A DNA stretch of 64,000 nt. Origin: Mycolicibacterium sp. TUM20985 (GTDB lineage Bacteria > Actinomycetota > Actinomycetes > Mycobacteriales > Mycobacteriaceae). Numbering within the stretch: the first letter of the stretch is position 1; the number at the start of each line of letters is the position of its first letter. Positions 53,283-60,877 of this stretch are shown piece by piece. The notes beneath the pieces are model-generated. The model saw only the letters and a list, made by a program, of their open reading frames with translations, searched no databases and was not told the DNA's origin. A program made the translations under genes and the position numbers. The DNA lies in NCBI RefSeq assembly GCF_030295745.1, contig NZ_AP027291.1:4030001-4094000 (forward strand). Direction: 5' to 3'.

Positions 53283-54398
53283 ATGGCGCAGGCGTTTCGG
53301 CAATCGGTGGAGAGTCCACCGCGGGTGGAGATGTCGGGGCGAGCGCTGAGCGCTGATGCGCGTCGACCCTCCCCGGTGCCTGTGGTCATGGTCTGGGCGA
53401 CGGTGGGCGCGGCGTTGCTGAGCTTCGAGGTGTTCGTGCTGCTGCGCTGGATCCTCGGCGCGAACTTCGCGCCCACGAGTCCGGGAACGGCTCAGATCAG
53501 CGGTGGGCAGCAGGCCCTGTTCCTTGTGCTGCAAATCGTGCTGCCGATCGCGGCGGTGGCGGGGATCTGGTTCTGGGTAATCAGGCCCTGGCGGCGGGAG
53601 GGCCGGCTCACCACGGACGGAATGCTCGCGTTGTCGGGGGCGATGATCTTCTTCTGGGACATGTGCATGAACTTCACCTCGGTGACGCTGCTATACAACT
53701 CCGGAATGGTGAACTTCGGGGCGTGGGCCACCGGGTCGTGGCCGGGGTGGATCAGTCCGCACGCAAACCGCTTGCCCGAGCCGATCTTCGTGACGATGCC
53801 CGGGTACACCGCGCTGGTCTTCTCCCAGGTGATGCTGATTCTGTTCGTGATGCGCAAGATCAAGGCGAAGCGACCCATGCTCTCACCGCTGGCGGTATGG
53901 CCGATCCTGTTCCTCGGCCTCACCCTGATCGACACGATAATCGAATCTGCCTTGTTGCGGATGGGCATATACGCCTACCCCGGTGGCATCCGCTGGCTCA
54001 CCCTGTATTCCGGTGAGACCTATCAGCTGCCGATGACCGAGCCGGTTTTTTTCGCTGGGTTCGCCCTCGGGGCTATCGCGGCGTTGAGCTACTTCCGTGA
54101 TGACCGCGGCCAGACCGTCGTCGAACGCGGCATCGACACCCTGCGGGCCGGGCCGACCAAGCGTCAATGGATCAAGTTCCTGGCTATCTTTGGCGCGGTG
54201 CACGCGGCATTCGCCATCTTCTACTTCATCCCAAACCAGTTCGTCGCGTTGCACTCCGGGGAATTCCCCAGCGGCTACCCGTCGAACATGATCAACGGTA
54301 TGTGCGCCTACCCAGGCCAGTCCCACGCCACCGCCACCGCCACTGGTGAAACACTCAACCCCTGCGCAGGCCCCGGCGTCCCCATCCCGCGGCCGTAG
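53283..54398 (+). CDS. AveC-family (spirocyclase-like) membrane protein, paralogue 1
   Basis: 371 residues from ATG 53283, preceded by GAGGGAG; the frame is open to TTG 53241. Seven or so hydrophobic segments, with family signatures DGMLALSGAMIFFWDMCMNF, GSWPGWISPH and YFRDDRGQTVVERG. The family is named after AveC of avermectin biosynthesis, a spirocyclase/dehydratase-type membrane protein; the mycobacterial role is unknown. A second paralogue follows after 27 bases. Confidence 0.8.
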   Translation: MAQAFRQSVESPPRVEMSGRALSADARRPSPVPVVMVWATVGAALLSFEVFVLLRWILGANFAPTSPGTAQISGGQQALFLVLQIVLPIAAVAGIWFWVIRPWRREGRLTTDGMLALSGAMIFFWDMCMNFTSVTLLYNSGMVNFGAWATGSWPGWISPHANRLPEPIFVTMPGYTALVFSQVMLILFVMRKIKAKRPMLSPLAVWPILFLGLTLIDTIIESALLRMGIYAYPGGIRWLTLYSGETYQLPMTEPVFFAGFALGAIAALSYFRDDRGQTVVERGIDTLRAGPTKRQWIKFLAIFGAVHAAFAIFYFIPNQFVALHSGEFPSGYPSNMINGMCAYPGQSHATATATGETLNPCAGPGVPIPRP

Positions 54399-54425
54399 CG
54401 GGCTGGCCGGCGAGCGAGTTAAAGC

Positions 54426-55490
54426 ATGTCGATAAGCACACGCAGACCCGTTGACCGCCCCGCGGCCGTGGAGGCGAACTCCGCGAAACTGTGGGTTCTC
54501 AACGGGGCGCTGTGGCTCGGACTAATGGTTTATGTGTGGACCGCCTGGGTGGTCAGCGGCGACTTCAAGACCAATACGCGAGGTCGCGGGCAGGAACCGG
54601 GCTGGTATATCACCCTGATCCATACCTGGGAAATCTTCGCCGTAGTCGTTTCGTTGTTGATCCTGTGGTGGTTCGTAGTCCGCCAGATCATCAAGACGGG
54701 CAGGCTGACGTTCGACGGCCTGTTCTTCCTAGCCTGTGCCACCCTGTGCTTTCAGGAGCCGTGGATCAACTGGAACAGCGTCCAATTCCTCTATAGCACA
54801 ACGTCAATCAACTTTGGTAGCTGGACCAGTCACATACCCGGCTGGTCAAGTCCCAACAGCGAATTGGTGCCTCTGTCGCTATGGGCACTTTCCGCTTACT
54901 TCTGGCTCGTCGGCGTACCGGCTTATGTGGGTTCGCGTTTCATGGGTTGGCTACGTCGTCGCGACTCGTCGATCTCTGCGCTGCGCATCGTGATCTACGC
55001 TTATCTTGCATTCTGCGTCTTTGACCTGATCCTGGAGAGCTTCGTCACCAGAACGCAGTTGTTCAACTACGGCAGTGTGGTTCCAGAGCTGAGCCTATGG
55101 GCCGGCACCGATCATCAGTTCCCGATCTATGAAACCATCAGTTGGGCCGGCACTTACACCGCCCTGGCCTCCCTACACTTTTTCCGTGACGACCACGGGC
55201 GGACGCTGCCCGAACGGGGCTTGGACGCGCTCAACTTGGGTTCCGGACGGCTCAGGACGTTCGCTCGCTTTCTGGCCATCATGGGCGCCTGCCAGATCGC
55301 GATGCTCGTCACCTACAACATCCCATACACCTACTGGGGCATGCACGCCGTCATGGCCCCACCGTACCTCGAGCGCGAGTGGCGCACCGCCGGGGTGTGT
55401 GGCCCCGAAACCGCGTTCAACTGTCCGGACGGCCACTCACCCGTGGCGACGATCCACAGCCCGACCAATCGGACCGGACCACGTCCATAA
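54426..55490 (+). CDS. AveC-family (spirocyclase-like) membrane protein, paralogue 2
   Basis: 354 residues with the same layout as the first paralogue: TM segments, DGLFFLACATLCFQEPWINW, SWTSHIPGWSSPNSELVPL, FFRDDHGRTLPERGLDALNL, and a C-terminal MHAVMAPPYL...GVCGPETAFNCP loop. Different enough from paralogue 1 to suggest distinct substrates or a hetero-complex. Confidence 0.8.
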   Translation: MSISTRRPVDRPAAVEANSAKLWVLNGALWLGLMVYVWTAWVVSGDFKTNTRGRGQEPGWYITLIHTWEIFAVVVSLLILWWFVVRQIIKTGRLTFDGLFFLACATLCFQEPWINWNSVQFLYSTTSINFGSWTSHIPGWSSPNSELVPLSLWALSAYFWLVGVPAYVGSRFMGWLRRRDSSISALRIVIYAYLAFCVFDLILESFVTRTQLFNYGSVVPELSLWAGTDHQFPIYETISWAGTYTALASLHFFRDDHGRTLPERGLDALNLGSGRLRTFARFLAIMGACQIAMLVTYNIPYTYWGMHAVMAPPYLEREWRTAGVCGPETAFNCPDGHSPVATIHSPTNRTGPRP

Positions 55491-55533
55491 CCTCAGCCGG
55501 CCGCGCGAGGCCGGGGATCGCAAGGGAGAAACA

Positions 55534-56271
55534 GTGAACGAGTCAGTGATTCGGAAGACCAATCTCTTTGGTGCCTGGTGCGGTATCGCCTACATCGTGA
55601 TGCTCCTCGTGGGCTGGTGGGTCATCGGGGGGTTCTTCCCGCTGCACAAGCCGTCGGCCAGTGCCGAGGATATCCAAGCGTTCTTCTCCCACGATGTGGT
55701 CACTATCCGCCTCGGCATGGTGATCGTGATGTGGAGCGCTGCGGTCTTCATACCGTTCACCTCGACGATCGCCGACTTCGTCGCCCGGTTCGAGGGCCGC
55801 AACGGGCCGTTGACCAGGACGATGACGATGGCCGGCTATGCCAACGCAATGTTGACCTTTTATCCGCCGCTATGGTGGATCGTCTCCACCTGGCGAGTCG
55901 ACGAGCGCTCGGCGGACACCACGCGTTTGCTCAACGACATCGGCTGGCTGCAGTTCATCGGCGGAATTCCGATGATGATGCCAATGTTCGCCGTGCTGGC
56001 GGTCGTGGCGTTCAATGACAAGAGCGGAAAACCGAACTTCCCGCGTTGGTTTGGCTACCAGAGCATCATGACGTTCATGCTCTTTCTGCCCGATCAGCTG
56101 CTGTTCTTCTTCAAGACCGGACCCTTCGCCTGGAACGGTGTGCTTGGATTCTGGGTGCCGCTGGCGGTCTTCTGCGGCTGGTTCATCAGCATCTTCGTGC
56201 TAATGCGCCGCGCATTGGTCGCCGAGGGGCGCATTAGCGGCAGCGAACACGCTGTTCTACCCGTCGGCTGA
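55534..56271 (+). CDS. Membrane protein, unknown function, third gene of AveC operon
   Basis: 245 residues from GTG 55534 (upstream GGGAGAA). About six hydrophobic segments (FGAWCGIAYIVMLLVGWWVI, IPMMMPMFAVLAVVAFND, GFWVPLAVFCGWFISIFVLM) and a conserved-looking soluble loop KPSASAEDIQAFFSHD after the first helix. A decayed paralogue lies at 60437. The family is not known to me; it probably works with the AveC proteins. Confidence 0.75.
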   Translation: MNESVIRKTNLFGAWCGIAYIVMLLVGWWVIGGFFPLHKPSASAEDIQAFFSHDVVTIRLGMVIVMWSAAVFIPFTSTIADFVARFEGRNGPLTRTMTMAGYANAMLTFYPPLWWIVSTWRVDERSADTTRLLNDIGWLQFIGGIPMMMPMFAVLAVVAFNDKSGKPNFPRWFGYQSIMTFMLFLPDQLLFFFKTGPFAWNGVLGFWVPLAVFCGWFISIFVLMRRALVAEGRISGSEHAVLPVG

Positions 56272-56299
56272 CGACGGCACCCCCGGGGAGACGTGTGCC

Positions 56300-58255
56300 T
56301 CAGGAGCTCAATTCCCCCGCCTTCGACGATATGGTCACGACGTGGTAGTCGCCGGGCGCGAAGCCCCGCAACCGATCCCAGTAGTCGATGTAGGTCCACG
56401 GGCTGCTGACCACAACCCGGCCGGCATCATTGCGGTAATAGGTCGTCATGCCTTTGTGTGACCAGATGCTCCGTGACAGAGCATCGTCGAGCTCTTCGTT
56501 GTACCGGAGGAATACCTCGCGGTGGACCTCGATGGCGGGGATCTTTCTGACCAGCAGGTGCTGGATCGCCTCCATGATGTAGCGCACCTGGAACTCGATG
56601 GCGTGGATCGCACTGCCACCGTGGCCGGCATTGGTGTTGGGGCCGTTGACGATGAAGAAATTGGGAAAGTCCGGCACGGTGATGCCGAGGTAGGCCTTGG
56701 CATCGTCGACACCCCACTGCTCCCGCAGCGTCACGCCGGACGACCCGACGATCTCCATCGGCCAGAGGAATTGCAGCACCTTGAACCCAGTCGCGAGCGC
56801 GATCACGTCGGCGGGAACCTCGACGCCGGACCCAGTGACGACGGCATTGCCGCTGATGTGGTCCACCGCCTCGGTGGCGAGTGTGACGTCGTCGCGCAAC
56901 AGTGTTTCGTACCACTTGTTGTCGAGCAGCGGACGCTTGCCGTATGGCGGGTACTCGGGCAAGCATGCCTCTATCAGATCGGTGCGATCACCCAGTTGCG
57001 TGTTGATGTACTTGGTGAGGAAGACCCGATGGCGGTCGTTGGTCTCGTTGATCGAGCGCTCGGGATGCGGCCACTCCGGGTCGATCTGCAACGACGAGTG
57101 CAGCCGGTCGCTGAAGTTCCAGAACGCTCGCAGCCGGTACCACTCGATGTAGAAGGGCACTTCCCGCATCACCAGGCGAAGGGATTCCGTGACGTCGCGG
57201 TGGTAATTCGGGTGCGGTAGGGCCCATTGCTTGGACCGCTGGAAGACCGTCACGTGTTGGGCGGCATCGGCGATGGTCGGCACCAACTGCATTGAACTGG
57301 CACCGGTTCCGATCACAGCGACACGCTTGCCCGTGACGTCGACGGAAGTGTCCCACGCCGCGGTGTGCATCACCGGCCCCGGAAACTCATCGAGGCCGGA
57401 AATTGGTGGAACCGACGGCCGGTTCACCATGCCAACTGCGCTGACGAGAACGTTGGCGACCAAGGTCTGAGGAATACCGTCGGAATCACGAATCTCGATG
57501 TGCCACTTGCCTTCGGCGTTGGCATAGGCAGCGCGCACGACGTCGGTGCCGAACCTTACGTAGCGCCTGATCTGAGAGTCGCTCGCAAGGCGGTTGATGT
57601 ACTGATGTATTTCGTCGCGCTTGGCGAAGTAGCGGGTGATGTCTGGGTTCGGGGCGAACGAGAACGTATAGAGATGCCCTGGGGTATCAACTCCGCACCC
57701 CGGATAGACATTCTCCACCCAGGTGCCACCTAGATCGTGATCCTTCTCCAACACAATGAAGTTGATTCCGGCCGCAGCCAACTTCATCGCCATACACAGA
57801 CCCGAGAGCCCTCCACCGATCACCACGACACGGAAGTCCTCGGGCACGATCTCAGCCGGAATGTCGACGTCGCGGGAGATGAAACCCATTTCCTCGGAGA
57901 GCAACTCACCGTACGCGGGCGGCACCTCTTCGACGAGGGCACAACTGAGCAATTCCGCGACCTGCTCTGGCGACGGCGTCACGGGATCGAGCCTGCCGTC
58001 GCGGAAGGCGATCACCGCCTCAAGCGCGGCAGTGCGCACCTCTGCCTGCAGATCCGCAGGCAGACCACCGGAGTCGTTGTCGTCCAGCGGGCGACCCCGA
58101 CTTGGCCGGAACGGTTCGCTGATCCATTTCACATCCCCCGTGAGATGACGCAATACGAGCAGGAGCGTGGGGATGTTCGCACTCTCGAGAGCGTCGCGTA
58201 GGCGTATCGGCCAGCCGGCTGTCGCATCCGGGGCCAGCGATTCAGTGTTCGTCAT
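56300..58255 (-). CDS. Flavin monooxygenase, Baeyer-Villiger type with N-terminal extension
   Basis: 651 residues. FAD motif VVIGGGLSGLCMAMKL starts only at about residue 145, so there is an extension of about 140 residues as in 4-hydroxyacetophenone monooxygenase-like enzymes. The Baeyer-Villiger signature region is FPGPVMHTAAWD (near residue 300), followed by the NADPH motif VAVIGTGASSMQ, and NGPNTNAGHGG near the end. It would insert oxygen next to a ketone to give an ester. A family B dyad lies 84-100 bases upstream. Confidence 0.9.
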   Translation of the reverse strand: MTNTESLAPDATAGWPIRLRDALESANIPTLLLVLRHLTGDVKWISEPFRPSRGRPLDDNDSGGLPADLQAEVRTAALEAVIAFRDGRLDPVTPSPEQVAELLSCALVEEVPPAYGELLSEEMGFISRDVDIPAEIVPEDFRVVVIGGGLSGLCMAMKLAAAGINFIVLEKDHDLGGTWVENVYPGCGVDTPGHLYTFSFAPNPDITRYFAKRDEIHQYINRLASDSQIRRYVRFGTDVVRAAYANAEGKWHIEIRDSDGIPQTLVANVLVSAVGMVNRPSVPPISGLDEFPGPVMHTAAWDTSVDVTGKRVAVIGTGASSMQLVPTIADAAQHVTVFQRSKQWALPHPNYHRDVTESLRLVMREVPFYIEWYRLRAFWNFSDRLHSSLQIDPEWPHPERSINETNDRHRVFLTKYINTQLGDRTDLIEACLPEYPPYGKRPLLDNKWYETLLRDDVTLATEAVDHISGNAVVTGSGVEVPADVIALATGFKVLQFLWPMEIVGSSGVTLREQWGVDDAKAYLGITVPDFPNFFIVNGPNTNAGHGGSAIHAIEFQVRYIMEAIQHLLVRKIPAIEVHREVFLRYNEELDDALSRSIWSHKGMTTYYRNDAGRVVVSSPWTYIDYWDRLRGFAPGDYHVVTISSKAGELSS

Positions 58256-58338
58256 GTCACCGTTCTCTCGACTGCGGGCCGGGGCCTAGAGCGTGCTGCA
58301 GATCCGCGGCGTTCGTTCGTGCCGGGGTGCTCACATTT

Positions 58339-58355
58339 TGATCTTAGCAGTCTCA
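58339..58355. promoter_or_regulatory. TGATCT-N5-GTCTCA (operator candidate, family B, weak)
   Basis: One perfect GTCTCA half with a degenerate partner at the same 17-base spacing, upstream of the Baeyer-Villiger gene. The reverse strand reads TGAGAC-N5-AGATCA, close to the site at 59264. Confidence 0.35.
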
Positions 58356-58495
58356 ATATAGGTTAGACAGCCGAAAGCGCGCAATGTTCCACGGGATTCG
58401 GATTGCTTTCGTGGTCGTACTCAGCGCACGGGGTCATTGAGGCATGGCAGCCGTCGCGACGGCTGCCATGCCTGGTTCGGTGTCCCCGATGAGCC

Positions 58496-59203
58496 CTAGC
58501 GCTTCCGTTTTCCAGCCGGCCCCTGGCGGGCTGTCGCGCTCTTCCCCACGGGCCCACTCTCCGGCTGCTGCTCCAGATGCAGCAGGCGGACAACCGAAGC
58601 CGCGATCTGCGGGGCAGTTATCGATTCAGCCGGTCGGTACCAGCGTGAGACCCAGAGAATCATGCCGAGGATCAGTCGCGTGGTGACCACTGGATCGTCC
58701 TCGTGGAGGTAGCCGTCCTTCATGCAGGCGACGACGACCTTGCGCCACATTTCCTCGAACTCGCGGCTCCAGACGTGCCAACGATTGATGACGTCCCGTG
58801 GCAGGTTGCCACCGCCGAAGAACACCGGCATGTACGCCCGCATCTCCACGGCGGCCTCGCATTGCAGCTGAATGATTTCGATCAGCTGTTGTCTGGAGTC
58901 ATCGATCGCGGCAATGGCCGCCCTCACCTTGTCGGTGATCTCCCTGGTACTGCGCTCGTACAGAATCCCGAGCAGGTCCTCCTTGGTCGGCACGGTGCGA
59001 TAAAGCGTGGCCCGGGATACCGAAAGCTTTTCTGCCGTATCGACGATCGAGACGGCGTCGGAGCCGCCTTCGGCGAAGAGCTCCGCCACCGCATCGGCGA
59101 CCGCGTCATGACCAATCGTCAGTCGCGGCCGTCCTCGCGGGCGGGGCGGCGTATTTTCGTCAGTCGCCAACAGGCTCGCCTCTCGAAGAATCGCATGCCC
59201 CAC
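58496..59203 (-). CDS. TetR-family regulator
   Basis: 235 residues. A basic, Pro-rich start (PPRPRGRPRLTIG) precedes the helix-turn-helix (SDAVSIVDTAEKLSVSRATL, YRTVPTKEDLLGIL). Basic C-terminal tail (PAGKRKR). Located between the Baeyer-Villiger gene and the NorE/NorF-like genes, both of which have family B dyads upstream, as does this gene; it is the best candidate for the family B regulator. Confidence 0.88.
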   Translation of the reverse strand: MGHAILREASLLATDENTPPRPRGRPRLTIGHDAVADAVAELFAEGGSDAVSIVDTAEKLSVSRATLYRTVPTKEDLLGILYERSTREITDKVRAAIAAIDDSRQQLIEIIQLQCEAAVEMRAYMPVFFGGGNLPRDVINRWHVWSREFEEMWRKVVVACMKDGYLHEDDPVVTTRLILGMILWVSRWYRPAESITAPQIAASVVRLLHLEQQPESGPVGKSATARQGPAGKRKR

Positions 59204-59263
59204 GGCTGTCGCTCAGCATGAACGTCTCGGACGGTGACGCTTCATGCGTTCGTATCGCACATC

Positions 59264-59280
59264 TGAGACGCATCCGATCA
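59264..59280. promoter_or_regulatory. TGAGAC-N5-CGATCA (operator candidate, family B, weak)
   Basis: 61 bases upstream of the TetR start. One full TGAGAC half; the other half matches only in part. Compatible with autoregulation. Confidence 0.35.
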
Positions 59281-59329
59281 GAATACCCGGTCATCAGGCG
59301 GCGTCCACGCAAGCTAGGTAAACCTTCTG

Positions 59330-59605
59330 TCAGCCAAACGAGTACATGACAATCAATAGGGCGAGCAGTACCACGCAGTAGCCCTCGAAGACGCCGCGCA
59401 AACCTACCGGTGCATCGCGAAGTTCCATGAAGTACAAACCAACGAGGCGGATCTTGAAGACGGCGACGACCAATATGACGATGCTCGCGGGCAGGTGGTT
59501 GCCACCCCCAAAGCCATGCGAGATGCCCATCGACCAGGACACCACCGTCAACACGCTCAGGACCGCCCAAACCAGGGTGGCATTGGTGCGCACCACAGTG
59601 TTCAT
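59330..59605 (-). CDS. NorF-like/cytochrome oxidase subunit IV-family small membrane protein
   Basis: 91 residues with three hydrophobic segments (LVWAVLSVLTVVSW, SIVILVVAVFKIRLVGLYFM, FEGYCVVLLALLIVMYSF). The central KIRLVGLYFMELRDAP is the pattern of prokaryotic oxidase subunit IV/NorF proteins. It starts three bases after the subunit III-like gene. No catalytic subunit is encoded nearby. Confidence 0.78.
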   Translation of the reverse strand: MNTVVRTNATLVWAVLSVLTVVSWSMGISHGFGGGNHLPASIVILVVAVFKIRLVGLYFMELRDAPVGLRGVFEGYCVVLLALLIVMYSFG

Positions 59606-59608
59606 CGT

Positions 59609-60226
59609 TCACCTCACCAGGAACAGCAATGGAAAGATGACGATCCACAGCAGGTCGACCATGTGCCAGAAGCAGCAGCCACCCTCGAAGAACGCGATGT
59701 GCGTGTTGGTCGGCGTGGGCTTGCGGGCGAGGCGCGACAACGCCAACAGGACACCTAGGCCCACCATGACGTGGGCCAGGTGCAGTCCGGTCAGCACGAA
59801 GTAGTACATGAAGAATTCGTTTGTGGCCGGCGTGATCCCGGCGGACAACTTCGCGTGGTACTCGATGACCTTGATCACGACGAAGCATGAACCGACGGCC
59901 GCGCCGGACAACGTCAGGCGATAGGTCAGGTGACGAGATCTTTCACTGCGCATCGCAATCGTGGCGAATACGATCAGCAGCGAACTGGACAGCAGCACGA
60001 GTGTATTGATTGCCCCGAGATTGCGATTGAGCCTGTCCTGCGACTCCGCGAACAGCCCGGGTTGGGCACCACGGGCATGCAGATAGACCGTGAACAGGAC
60101 CGTGAACACCAGCATGTCCCCGAAGAGCAGCACCCAGACCCCAGGTTCTCCCGGGACATGACGTCGGCGGGGCGCTCGTAGCCCTTCACCGTCGCCCCGA
60201 CGGTAGACACCAATCACTTCGGTCAT
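59609..60226 (-). CDS. NorE-like/cytochrome oxidase subunit III-family protein
   Basis: 205 residues with five hydrophobic segments. Subunit III signatures: GVWVLLFGDMLVFTVLFTVY, FFMYYFVLTGLHLAHVMVGL and FEGGCCFWHMVDLLWIVIFP. The length (five helices) fits NorE. Subunit III proteins support a heme-copper oxidase or NO reductase, but no such core gene is in this window. A perfect family B dyad lies 52 bases upstream. Confidence 0.84.
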   Translation of the reverse strand: MTEVIGVYRRGDGEGLRAPRRRHVPGEPGVWVLLFGDMLVFTVLFTVYLHARGAQPGLFAESQDRLNRNLGAINTLVLLSSSLLIVFATIAMRSERSRHLTYRLTLSGAAVGSCFVVIKVIEYHAKLSAGITPATNEFFMYYFVLTGLHLAHVMVGLGVLLALSRLARKPTPTNTHIAFFEGGCCFWHMVDLLWIVIFPLLFLVR

Positions 60227-60277
60227 CGGTCGCCGGCCCCTGTTGGATTAGGTCGGTAGGTGGGACACCTGCCTCTT

Positions 60278-60294
60278 TGAGACGCGTCGTCTCA
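60278..60294. promoter_or_regulatory. Perfect dyad TGAGAC-N5-GTCTCA (operator candidate, family B)
   Basis: The strongest family B site: TGAGACGCGTCGTCTCA, seven paired bases on each side of a three-base centre. Located upstream of the NorE/NorF-like operon. Confidence 0.6.
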
Positions 60295-60436
60295 CAGTAA
60301 CCGTTGGCCAACCGACCGGTCAACGGTGACAGCAGAACCAAAGGGCCCAAAACGCTGTTTTGATATAGCACGTCCCGTAATATCGGACCCGCGGCATTCC
60401 GCGGTGCATCCTGGTGGCCGTACTGGAGGTTGTGGC

Positions 60437-60838
60437 ATGGCCAAGCGCGTTCAATTGGCTTGCGTGTGGGCGGGTCCGGCGTTCGTCTGCCTGTACGTCA
60501 TCGCCTTTGTCGGCATCGCCCGGTTCGTACCACGCCCCTCTCCGTCCTGGAGCGCAGAACGCATCGTTCACCCAGGAGTCGGCCGACGTTGGCGTCGCCA
60601 CCACTCAAGAGTCATCGCACCGGACGATCCATGCGACCTAGTTGGCGCGGACCGGAATGTGATCCTTCGGATGCGAATTGATCTGCGGGATGACCTGATT
60701 GGAGGTCTCCATCATCGAAGAGGTAATCAAGCCGGATGCGCGACACGTCCGTCGATCAACCTCTTGATTCGTGGGAAGACGCTGGCTTTGCCAACAGTTC
60801 TCCCATCTGCGTTGCTTCCCCGCAGGGCCGGGAGGTAG
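60437..60838 (+). pseudogene. Remnant of a membrane protein related to the 55534 gene
   Basis: ATG 60437 starts MAKRVQLACVWAGPAFVCLY, then VIAFVGIARFVPRPSPSWSAE, which follows the first helix and SAE loop of the 55534 protein (FGAWCGIAYIVMLLVGWWVI, KPSASAED). After about 45 residues the similarity ends although the frame stays open to 60838. Probably a duplicated gene cut short by deletion. Confidence 0.55.
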
Positions 60839-60853
60839 GTTCCTCGAGGTGGA

Positions 60854-60863
60854 AACGATCGTT
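60854..60863. promoter_or_regulatory. Palindrome AACGATCGTT before CoA ligase (family A)
   Basis: Perfect 10-base palindrome ending 14 bases before the ligase start, just upstream of its ribosome-binding site (AAGGGG). A repressor bound here would block the promoter or early transcription. Confidence 0.5.
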
Positions 60864-60877
60864 CATGAAGGGGACAG

